NCBI GenBank assembly: GCA_051646105.1
Contig: JBOFCO010000089.1
Location: 1-6,935, forward strand
Length of the DNA stretch: 6,935 bases
Reading direction: 5' to 3'
DNA from: JBOFCO01 sp051646105
GTDB taxonomy: Bacteria > Pseudomonadota > Alphaproteobacteria > Rhodobacterales > Rhodobacteraceae
Part shown: piece after piece, positions 1-5,691 of the stretch
How the letters are laid out: each line of letters starts with the position of its first letter
Numbering within the stretch: the stretch's first letter is position 1
Position numbers and translations under genes: made by a program
The notes under the pieces: model-generated
The model's input: only the letters and a program-made list of their open reading frames with translations
The model's database searches: none
What the model was told of the DNA's origin: nothing

Positions 1-1143
1 CGCCGCGCCAATCGCGCCGTGACGCCGATCCAGCTTGGCGCGACCCGCGTGGACAAGGCGGGCTACAAGCATTTCATGGCCAAGGAAATCGCCGAACAGC
101 CCGCCGTTCTGGCCGATGCGATCCGGCACTATGTCGGCACCGAAGGCGCGCGCATCGCCCTGCCCGAAACCCTGGACTTCACAGGCATCGACAGGGTGGT
201 ACTGGTGGCCTGCGGCACGGCATCTTACGCCTGCCTGACCGCGCGCTACTGGTTCGAACGGATCGCGGGCCTGCCAGCAGAGGTCGATGTCGCCTCCGAA
301 TTCCGCTACCGCGAACCACCGCTTTCTGATCGGACCATGGCGATCTTCGTCAGCCAGTCAGGCGAAACCGCCGATACGCTGGCGGCGCTGCGCTATGCGA
401 AGGAAAACGTGGCGAAAGTGGTTTCCGTCATCAACGTGCCGACATCCTCCATCGCGCGGGAAAGCGATCTGGCGCTGCCGATCCACGCCGGGGTGGAAAT
501 CGGCGTCGCCTCGACCAAGGCCTTCACCGCGCAGCTTCTGGTGCTGCACCTGCTGGCGCTGAAAGCCGCCGTGGACAAGGGGCGGCTGGATGCGACCGCC
601 CTCGCGGAAAAGCTGGCGGATTTGCGCAACCTGCCGGGCATCCTGACCCATGCGCTGGCCGAAGGCGACTCCGTGGCCCGCGTTGCCGCCGAACTGTCGG
701 GTGCCAAGGATGCGCTGTTCCTGGGGCGCGGGCAGATTTACCCGATCGCGCTTGAAGGCGCGCTGAAACTGAAGGAAATCAGCTATATCCACGCCGAAGG
801 TTACGCATCGGGTGAACTGAAGCACGGCCCTATCGCGTTGATCGACCCGGCGATGCCAGTGATCGTGCTGGCCCCGCGCGACGCGCTGTTCGACAAGACG
901 GTATCGAACATGCAGGAAGTGATGGCGCGAAAGGGCAAAGTGGTGCTGGTGTCCGACGCCGCCGGGCTGGACGAGGCCGGGGATGGCGTCTGGCGGACGC
1001 TGCGTATGCCCGATGTGGCCGATGACCTTGCTCCCATCCTATACGCAATCCCGGCGCAGCAGATCGCCTATCACACCGCCGTCGCCAAGGGCACCGATGT
1101 CGACCAGCCGCGCAACCTGGCGAAATCGGTGACGGTGGAATGA
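1..1143 (+). CDS. glmS: Glutamine-fructose-6-phosphate aminotransferase (isomerizing), C-terminal part, 5' partial
   Basis: Converts fructose-6-phosphate plus glutamine to glucosamine-6-phosphate, the cytoplasmic entry step to UDP-GlcNAc for peptidoglycan and lipopolysaccharide. The frame is open from base 1, so 380 residues are visible; family members are about 600, and the missing part is the N-terminal glutaminase domain with its catalytic cysteine. Both SIS sugar-phosphate domains are present. The first carries the CGTAS loop (from 211) and SQSGET (352-369), followed by a STKAFT stretch. In the second, the residues matching E. coli catalytic Glu488 and His504 are codons 775-777 and 823-825 (in ELKHG). 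The C-terminus, DQPRNLAKSVTVE, is the family signature and contains the lysine equivalent to Lys603 (1123-1125). The GTG at 19 is internal, not a start. The stop overlaps the next gene's ATG (ATGA, 1140-1143). The glmS ribozyme of Gram-positives would lie upstream of the gene and cannot be assessed. Confidence 0.97.
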   Translation, partial: RRANRAVTPIQLGATRVDKAGYKHFMAKEIAEQPAVLADAIRHYVGTEGARIALPETLDFTGIDRVVLVACGTASYACLTARYWFERIAGLPAEVDVASEFRYREPPLSDRTMAIFVSQSGETADTLAALRYAKENVAKVVSVINVPTSSIARESDLALPIHAGVEIGVASTKAFTAQLLVLHLLALKAAVDKGRLDATALAEKLADLRNLPGILTHALAEGDSVARVAAELSGAKDALFLGRGQIYPIALEGALKLKEISYIHAEGYASGELKHGPIALIDPAMPVIVLAPRDALFDKTVSNMQEVMARKGKVVLVSDAAGLDEAGDGVWRTLRMPDVADDLAPILYAIPAQQIAYHTAVAKGTDVDQPRNLAKSVTVE

Positions 1144-1727
1144 CGCCACTTGATCCCGTCACCCTGACCGGAAGTCATGTGATGCTTGCCCCGCTGGGCC
1201 AGCACCACGCCGAAGGGTTGCGCACCGCCGTCGGTGGCCTGCATCAGCTTTGGTATACGGCCGTGCCAACGCCTGACGGGATGGTCGCCGAAATCGACAG
1301 GCGGCTGGGGCTGCACACCAGGGGATCGATGCTGCCCTTCGCCGTATTGCTGCCCGATGGCCGTCCGGTGGGGATGACCACCTATATGAACATCGATGCG
1401 ACAAGCCCGCGGGTGGAAATCGGGTCGACCTGGTATGCGGCAGAGGTGCAGCGCAGCCCGCTGAACACCGAAGCAAAGCGCATGCTGCTGGCCCATGCCT
1501 TCGACAGGCTGGGATGTCTGGCGGTTGAATTCCGCACGCACCGACTGAACACGCAAAGCCGCCGCGCTATCGAACGGCTGGGCGCACAGCTTGACGGAAT
1601 CCTGCGCGCGCACCAGCGCAGTGCCGACGGATCGCTGCGCGACACCGCCGTATATTCTATTACGGCATCCGAATGGCCAACCGTGCGGAGCCATCTGGAC
1701 TGGCAACTGGCGAAACCGAGAGACTGA
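1140..1727 (+). CDS. GNAT family N-acetyltransferase (RimJ/RimL type)
   Basis: A 195-residue cytoplasmic protein predicted to transfer an acetyl group from acetyl-CoA to an amine; the substrate is unknown. The N-terminus has the usual opening of the RimJ/RimL-like group (LTGSHVMLAPL, residues 8-18). The central beta strands include VEIGSTWY (92-99), then NTEAKRMLLAHAFDRLG (109-125), and the conserved helix LNTQSRRAIERLGA (136-149) followed by DG..RDT (163-169). At the acetyl-CoA pyrophosphate loop the usual Q/R-x-x-G-x-G/A is replaced by VQRSPLNTEAK, which I believe is normal in this subgroup. The ATG at 1140 overlaps the glmS stop by 4 bases and has no well-spaced Shine-Dalgarno of its own, so translation is probably coupled to glmS. 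The position after glmS does not by itself imply amino-sugar acetylation. Family is confident; function is open. Confidence 0.9.
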   Translation: MTPLDPVTLTGSHVMLAPLGQHHAEGLRTAVGGLHQLWYTAVPTPDGMVAEIDRRLGLHTRGSMLPFAVLLPDGRPVGMTTYMNIDATSPRVEIGSTWYAAEVQRSPLNTEAKRMLLAHAFDRLGCLAVEFRTHRLNTQSRRAIERLGAQLDGILRAHQRSADGSLRDTAVYSITASEWPTVRSHLDWQLAKPRD

Positions 1728-1729
1728 TC

Positions 1730-1735
1730 GGGGGA
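1730..1735 (+). promoter_or_regulatory. Ribosome-binding site of the PNPOx-family gene
   Basis: GGGGGA lies 4 bases before the ATG at 1740, inside the 12-base gap after the GNAT stop. It is purine-rich and close to consensus, so this gene can recruit ribosomes independently of its neighbour. Confidence 0.55.
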
Positions 1736-1739
1736 CAGA

Positions 1740-2288
1740 ATGGCAAAGCAGTTTCCCGGATTTACCGACGACCACTGCGGCTTTGTCGCCGCGCAACACA
1801 TCTTTTTCGTGGCGACAACCGCGCCGGATGCGCGCATCAACCTGTCGCCCAAGGGCATGGATTCCTTGCGTATCACCGGGCCGAAGGCCCTGTGCTGGCT
1901 GAACCTGACCGGATCGGGGAACGAAACCGCCGCGCATCTGCCGCTGGACGGGCGGATGACCGTGATGTGGTGCGGCTTTGAAAAGCGCCCGATGATCCTG
2001 CGCGCCTATGGTCGCGCGCGGATGATCCACCGGGGCGATGCCGGATGGGCGGCGGCGGCAGCGCTGTTTCCCGATACGCCCGGTGCGCGGCAGATCTGCG
2101 AAATGGCGGTCGATCTTGTGCAGACCTCCTGCGGATTTGCCGTGCCCTTCATGGATTTCGCCGGTGAACGCCCCACCTTGCGCGACTGGGCCACAGGCAA
2201 GGGCGAGGACGGTTTGCGGACCTATTGGGATGAGCGGAACCGTAACTCCATGGACGGCCTACCGACCGGGATCGAGGGCAACCTGTGA
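1740..2288 (+). CDS. Pyridoxamine 5'-phosphate oxidase family (FMN-binding split-barrel) protein
   Basis: A 182-residue protein recognised as the putative PNPOx group rather than true PdxH. The first strands of the split barrel are IFFVATT (21-27) and RINLSPKGMDSLRI (32-45). Next come CWLNLTGSGNETAAHL (52-67), GRMTVMWCGFEKRP (71-84) and ILRAYGRARMI (86-96). The C-terminal part has QTSCGFAVP (128-136) and ends with NSMDGLPTG (169-177), a tail I recognise from this group. Members are probably FMN- or other cofactor-binding and may act as small oxidoreductases, but no reaction is established and a role in vitamin B6 synthesis should not be assumed. The ATG at 1740 has a good ribosome-binding site. 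The TGA at 2286-2288 overlaps the GTG start of the next gene, so the two are likely coupled. Cytoplasmic; no signal peptide. Confidence 0.9.
   Translation: MAKQFPGFTDDHCGFVAAQHIFFVATTAPDARINLSPKGMDSLRITGPKALCWLNLTGSGNETAAHLPLDGRMTVMWCGFEKRPMILRAYGRARMIHRGDAGWAAAAALFPDTPGARQICEMAVDLVQTSCGFAVPFMDFAGERPTLRDWATGKGEDGLRTYWDERNRNSMDGLPTGIEGNL
2274..2278 (+). promoter_or_regulatory. Ribosome-binding site supporting a GTG start for the AlkD-like gene
   Basis: GAGGG ends 6 bases before the GTG at 2285. This supports GTG as initiation codon and the 4-base GTGA overlap with the preceding stop. Confidence 0.55.
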
Positions 2289-2959
2289 CGCCGGATATCG
2301 CCCTTGCGGCGCTGGAATCCGCAGGCGACGCCGAGCGTGCCGCCGGGGCTGCCGCCTACCACAAGGTGCCGCGCCGCTATCTGGGCGTGCCGGTGCCTGT
2401 CATTGACACTCTGGCGCGGGACTGGCGACAGGGCGTCGATGTTCCCGCCCGTGTGGCGCTGGCCGATGCGCTGTGGCGGACCGATGTGCACGAGGCGCGG
2501 ATCGCCGCCGCCAAGCTGCTGACGCAGGCGAGGATCGCGGGCGACGGTCCAGTCTGGGCGCTGGTCGCATCCTGGGTGCCGCAGTTCGACGGCTGGGCGC
2601 TTGCCGATCACGCCTGCGATGCGGGGCGCAGGCGGTTGGTGGCCGACCCGTCGCGGCTGGACGAGGTGGAAGGCTGGACGACATCGCCCCATATGTGGAC
2701 CCGGCGCGCGGCGCTGGTCATGACCCTGCCCTGGACCCGGCTGAATCACCCCAAGCCCGACGAACTGGCGATCCGCGACAGGGTGCTCGGCTGGGCTGCC
2801 GGTTACGCCGATGACCGCGACTGGTTCATCCAGAAAGCCATCGCCTGGTGGCTGCGTGACCTGTCGAAACACGATGCCGAAAGGGTGCGCAACTGGCTTG
2901 GCGAACACGGAGACAGGCTGAAACCCTTTGCCCGGAAAGAGGCAGGGAAGCATCTTTAG
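2285..2959 (+). CDS. DNA alkylation repair protein, AlkD-like HEAT-repeat glycosylase
   Basis: A 224-residue, all-helical protein of the AlkD family, which excises positively charged alkylated purines such as 3- and 7-alkyl bases without flipping the lesion into a pocket. From memory, Bacillus cereus AlkD uses Trp109, Asp113, Arg148 and Trp187. The equivalents here appear to be W104 and D108 in DGWALAD (102-108), R141 in WTRRAA (138-143), and W188 in FIQKAIAWWLRD (181-192). All four are present with near-identical spacing, so the protein is expected to be active. The C-terminal ARKEAGKHL (216-224) also matches the family end. Length is normal for the family (about 210-235). The GTG start is chosen from the ribosome-binding site and the 4-base overlap with the preceding stop. 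It is the last gene of the glmS-led run; its position says little about DNA-damage control, since no operator is visible. Confidence 0.9.
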   Translation: MTPDIALAALESAGDAERAAGAAAYHKVPRRYLGVPVPVIDTLARDWRQGVDVPARVALADALWRTDVHEARIAAAKLLTQARIAGDGPVWALVASWVPQFDGWALADHACDAGRRRLVADPSRLDEVEGWTTSPHMWTRRAALVMTLPWTRLNHPKPDELAIRDRVLGWAAGYADDRDWFIQKAIAWWLRDLSKHDAERVRNWLGEHGDRLKPFARKEAGKHL

Positions 2960-3043
2960 GACGTTGCCCCCGACCATCCCACCTTGGTGCCGGACACAGG
3001 CATTTGCCTTGTGACCTTGCCGCCCGAGGTTTAGGTTGGAGCC
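2960..3043. other. 84-base gap between the AlkD-like gene and moaA
   Basis: This is the only non-coding space in the left half. It contains AGGCA-TT-TGCCT (2998-3009), a 10-base inverted repeat with a 2-base centre. No GC hairpin followed by a T-run is seen, so there is no clear intrinsic terminator for the upstream operon. No promoter with good spacing and consensus stands out; TTGTGA (3009-3014) and TTTAGG (3030-3035) are poor and too close together. The gap is too short for a complete molybdenum-cofactor riboswitch. Confidence 0.5.
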
Positions 3044-4048
3044 ATGGTCCCGCTGATCGATCCCTTTGCCCGCCCGATTTCCTACCTGCGCGTCTCGGTG
3101 ACGGATCGCTGCGATTTCCGCTGCACCTATTGCATGGCGGAAAACATGACATTTCTGCCGAAGAAAGATCTGCTGAGCCTGGAGGAGCTTGACCGGCTAT
3201 GCTCTGCCTTCGTCCGGCTTGGCGTGGAAAAGCTGCGCATCACGGGAGGGGAGCCGCTGGTGCGGCGCGATATCCTGACCTTTTTCCGCGCCATGTCGCG
3301 GCATCTGGACAGCGGCGCGCTGAAGGAACTGACGCTGACCACCAACGGCAGCCAGCTTGCCCGTTTTGCCGCCGATCTCGCCGCGCTGGGGATGCGGCGG
3401 GTCAACGTATCGCTTGACACGCTGCATGCCGACAAGTTTGCAAAGATCACCCGCTGGGGCCGCCTGCCGCAGGTAATGGAAGGGATCGCAGCAGCCAAGT
3501 CCGCAGGGCTGCGGGTCAAGATCAACACCGTGGCGCTGAAAGGCTTCAACGAGGAGGAGCTTTTCCCGCTGCTCGACTGGTGCGCGGGCGAAGGCCATGA
3601 CCTGACCTTCATTGAAGTGATGCCGATGGGCGATGATATGGGAGAGGCGCTTCGTCTGGGCCAGTACTGGCCGCTGAAAGACCTGCGCGCCCGGCTGGCG
3701 GAGCGCTTCACCCTGACCGAACTTGCCGAACGCACCGGCGGGCCCGCCCGTTATGTGAGGATCGAGGAGACCGGCCAGAAGATCGGTTTCATCACGCCCC
3801 TGACCCACAATTTCTGCGAAAGCTGCAACCGCGTGCGGCTGACCTGCACCGGGGAACTTTACATGTGTCTGGGTCAGGAAGACATGGCCGACCTGCGTGC
3901 GCCCCTGCGGGCACATGAGGCCGACGCGCCGGTCGAGGACGCCATCCGCGCCGCCATCGCCCGCAAGCCCAAGGGCCATGATTTCGACTATTCGCGGCAG
4001 AAGGTCGCGGGCACCATGTCACGGCACATGAGCCATACGGGGGGCTGA
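3044..4048 (+). CDS. moaA: GTP 3',8-cyclase (molybdenum cofactor biosynthesis protein A)
   Basis: A 334-residue radical-SAM enzyme that converts GTP to 3',8-cyclo-7,8-dihydro-GTP, the first step of molybdopterin synthesis (with MoaC). The N-terminal [4Fe-4S]/SAM site is C23-x3-C27-x2-C30, followed by GGEP (68-71, SAM binding), TTNGS (99-103) and NVSLD (121-125). The second cluster that holds GTP is C258-x2-C261-x13-C275. The last two residues are Gly-Gly, the C-terminal motif known to be needed for catalysis in MoaA. Every known essential element is present and the length is normal. The start is well fixed: an in-frame TAG sits at 3032-3034, no start codon lies between it and 3044, and the next methionine (residue 31) would remove the first cysteine cluster. 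The Shine-Dalgarno is odd: GGAG is only 2 bases from ATG. No other molybdenum-cofactor gene is in the window. Confidence 0.97.
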   Translation: MVPLIDPFARPISYLRVSVTDRCDFRCTYCMAENMTFLPKKDLLSLEELDRLCSAFVRLGVEKLRITGGEPLVRRDILTFFRAMSRHLDSGALKELTLTTNGSQLARFAADLAALGMRRVNVSLDTLHADKFAKITRWGRLPQVMEGIAAAKSAGLRVKINTVALKGFNEEELFPLLDWCAGEGHDLTFIEVMPMGDDMGEALRLGQYWPLKDLRARLAERFTLTELAERTGGPARYVRIEETGQKIGFITPLTHNFCESCNRVRLTCTGELYMCLGQEDMADLRAPLRAHEADAPVEDAIRAAIARKPKGHDFDYSRQKVAGTMSRHMSHTGG

Positions 4049-4062
4049 GCCGGGGCTGAGAC
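4041..4062 (+). repeat. Near-perfect 11-base tandem duplication over the moaA stop codon
   Basis: GGGGCTGAGCC (4041-4051) is followed directly by GGGGCTGAGAC (4052-4062), 10 of 11 bases identical. The first copy covers the end of the Gly-Gly codons and the TGA stop. The second TGA is out of the moaA frame. The 25 bases between the convergent stops of moaA and the DUF1304 gene hold no stem-loop with a T-run. Confidence 0.6.
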
Positions 4063-4073
4063 CGGATTCGCGA

Positions 4074-4433
4074 TCAGACGCGGAACCAGACCGCAATCAT
4101 GGCCAGCGTCGCGGGAAGGGTCTGGATGAACAGAATCTTCCGCGCTGACGTAGCCGCGCCAAAAATGCCGGCAATCCATATGCAGGCCAGAAAGAACATC
4201 GCAAGCCCGTGGCCTTCGCCGGGAATCCCGGCCATCAATGCCCAGACCAGACCGGCGGCAAGGAAGCCGTTATAAAGCCCCTGATTGGCTGCGAGAACCT
4301 TGGTTTCCGTTGCGAATTCCGTTGTCAGACCAAAAGCCTTCTGCCCGCGGGGCGACGTCCACAGAAACATTTCCAGCACCAGAATATACAGGTGCAAGGC
4401 GGCGATCAGCCCGGTCAGGACTGCCCCGATCAT
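4074..4433 (-). CDS. DUF1304 family small membrane protein
   Basis: A 119-residue hydrophobic protein with four likely membrane helices: about residues 3-25, 52-70, 75-95 and 99-117. Family hallmarks are visible: HLYILVLEMFLW (14-25) with H14 and E21 inside the first helix, the short loop TSPRGQKAFG (26-35), NQGLYNGFLAAGL (50-62), and QTLPA (104-108). The function of DUF1304 proteins is not established; inner-membrane location is inferred from the helices. The ATG overlaps the stop of the upstream M20 hydrolase by 4 bases (ATGA on the minus strand), so the two are almost certainly cotranscribed and translationally coupled. A role linked to the hydrolase, such as product or substrate handling, is possible but unproven. 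The gene is convergent with moaA, with 25 bases between the stops. Confidence 0.9.
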   Translation of the reverse strand: MIGAVLTGLIAALHLYILVLEMFLWTSPRGQKAFGLTTEFATETKVLAANQGLYNGFLAAGLVWALMAGIPGEGHGLAMFFLACIWIAGIFGAATSARKILFIQTLPATLAMIAVWFRV

Positions 4434-5596
4434 GCCGCAGGCATCCGCGCTTCCACCATGCCCACGTACCAGCTTGACCCGAACGGGATCGCCGCATCGT
4501 CGAAGTCATAGGCGGGATGGTGAACCATCGCCGTATCGCCGTTGCCAAGGAAGATATAGGCGCCGGGGCGTTCGTTCAGCATGTAGCTGAAATCCTCTGC
4601 CCCCATCAGCGGGGCAGTTTCGGCATCGACACTGCCGGAAACGGCGCGGGCGACCTCAACGGCATAACCGGTGTTCTCGGGCGTGTTCATCGTTACCGGA
4701 TAGCCGCGCTGGTAATCGACCTGTCCCGTCGCGCCAAGGGCGGTTGCGGTGCCTTCGACAATCTCGAAAATCCGGCGCTGCACGAATTTCTGCACATCGG
4801 GGTCCATCGTGCGGACCGTGCCTTTCAGCTTCACCACCTGCGAAATCACATTGTGCGCGGGGCTGTCGGTCTGCACCGCCGTCACGGACACCACCACCTG
4901 CTTCAGCGGATCGACATTGCGGCTGGCGATGGTTTGCAGCGCGACGATCACATGGGCGGCGACAACTGTTGTGTCGATGCAGTCATGCGGTTTTGCGGCA
5001 TGGCCGCCCTTGCCTGTCAGGGTGATGTCGAACTGGTCGGCGGCGGCCATCATCGCACCCGGGCGGATAGCGAATTGCCCGATCGGGATGCCGGGCATGT
5101 TGTGCATTCCGTAAACCTCCTGAATGCCGAAACGGTCCATCATGCCGTCCGCGACCATCTCGCGTCCGCCGCCGCCGCCTTCTTCGGCGGGCTGAAAGAT
5201 CAGCACGGCGGTTCCGTCGAAATTCCGCGTCTCGGCCAGATATTGCGCGGCGCCCAGCAGCATCGTCGTATGGCCGTCATGGCCGCAGGCGTGCATCTTG
5301 CCGGGCACCTTGCTGGCATGGGCAGCGCCGGTCTGCTCGATGATTGGCAGGGCATCCATATCGGCGCGCAGGCCGATCACGCGGCCTGACTTGTCGGTCT
5401 TGCCCCGGATCACCCCCACAACCCCGGTTCGTCCAATCCCTTCGACCACCTCGTCGCAGCCATAGCCGCGCAGCAATCCGGCCACCTTGGCGGCAGTCCG
5501 ATGCACCTCGAACAGCAGTTCGGGATTTTCGTGGATGTCGCGGCGGATCGCGGTCAGTTCCGGCAGCAGTTCGGCAAAGCGGTTTCTGGGGGGCAT
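4430..5596 (-). CDS. M20D family amidohydrolase (hippurate hydrolase / N-acyl amino acid deacylase type)
   Basis: A 388-residue zinc-dependent hydrolase expected to cleave an amide bond in an N-acyl or N-aryl amino acid; the exact substrate is not readable from sequence. The order is a catalytic domain, a lid/dimerisation domain at about residues 185-300, then the end of the catalytic domain. Metal and catalytic residues are all present: C104 and H106 in HACGHD, E138 (general base) and E139 in PAEEGG, H165 in MHNMPG, and H359 in VHHPAYDF. GKGGHA carries H199, which usually reaches across the dimer. There is no signal peptide, so it is cytoplasmic. The open frame extends upstream to 5662, but those residues look unlike protein. 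I chose ATG 5596 because AAAGGA ends 8 bases before it and the MPPRNRFAELLPEL opening is typical. ATG 5605 is a second candidate but overlaps that Shine-Dalgarno. The stop overlaps the DUF1304 start. Confidence 0.93.
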   Translation of the reverse strand: MPPRNRFAELLPELTAIRRDIHENPELLFEVHRTAAKVAGLLRGYGCDEVVEGIGRTGVVGVIRGKTDKSGRVIGLRADMDALPIIEQTGAAHASKVPGKMHACGHDGHTTMLLGAAQYLAETRNFDGTAVLIFQPAEEGGGGGREMVADGMMDRFGIQEVYGMHNMPGIPIGQFAIRPGAMMAAADQFDITLTGKGGHAAKPHDCIDTTVVAAHVIVALQTIASRNVDPLKQVVVSVTAVQTDSPAHNVISQVVKLKGTVRTMDPDVQKFVQRRIFEIVEGTATALGATGQVDYQRGYPVTMNTPENTGYAVEVARAVSGSVDAETAPLMGAEDFSYMLNERPGAYIFLGNGDTAMVHHPAYDFDDAAIPFGSSWYVGMVEARMPAA

Positions 5597-5604
5597 GTCA
5601 TTCA

Positions 5605-5610
5605 TCCTTT
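5605..5610 (-). promoter_or_regulatory. Ribosome-binding site that decides the M20 hydrolase start
   Basis: Reading the minus strand, AAAGGA (5610-5605) is followed 8 bases later by ATG at 5596. An in-frame ATG at 5605-5603 overlaps the last base of this motif and would have no Shine-Dalgarno of its own, so initiation at 5596 is favoured. Confidence 0.65.
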
Positions 5611-5691
5611 GGTTGCCCCATCGTCGGCCAATTTGCCGGGTGGCGCAAGCCACAGCGGCCACGGGCGCCGGGCGATCACAGGCCGGGGTGG
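5611..5691. other. Gap between the FAD oxidase stop and the M20 hydrolase
   Basis: This is the bulk of the 95-base non-coding space between the two minus-strand genes. On the minus strand, TTGCGC (5648-5643) and GACGAT (5625-5620) lie 17 bases apart and could be a weak sigma-70-like promoter for the hydrolase, but the -10 match is poor. No intrinsic terminator with a T-run is seen for the oxidase gene. Confidence 0.35.
5640..5653. repeat. Short perfect inverted repeat
   Basis: GTGGC-GCAA-GCCAC on the plus strand forms a 5-base-pair stem with a 4-base loop; the minus-strand transcript would have a TTGC loop. There is no T-run on either side, so it is at best a small mRNA hairpin between the oxidase and the hydrolase. 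It also overlaps the weak promoter-like TTGCGC. Confidence 0.4.

Noticed and set aside
19..21. GTG at 19 as a true start giving a stand-alone SIS-domain protein
   Set aside because: The frame is open to the window edge and the sequence aligns with the linker and isomerase half of GlmS, so this is the edge-cut 3' part of a normal glmS.
1071..2030. A 319-codon minus-strand open frame across glmS end, GNAT and PNPOx genes
   Set aside because: It spans three well-supported plus-strand genes and has no recognisable domain.
2960..3043. Molybdenum-cofactor riboswitch before moaA
   Set aside because: The gap is only 84 bases and I cannot fold the elaborate Moco riboswitch structure in it.
2222..3979. 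Two minus-strand open frames of 251 and 260 codons opposite the AlkD-like gene and moaA
   Set aside because: Shadow frames; the plus-strand products have complete catalytic motifs.
4049..4073. Bidirectional intrinsic terminator between moaA and the DUF1304 gene
   Set aside because: Only a 4-base CCGG/CCGG pairing (4050-4053 with 4062-4065) is possible and there is no T-run on either strand.
4517..5389. A 290-codon plus-strand open frame opposite the M20 hydrolase
   Set aside because: Its translation matches no family I know, while the minus strand here carries every M20 metal ligand. Long antisense frames are expected in GC-rich genes.
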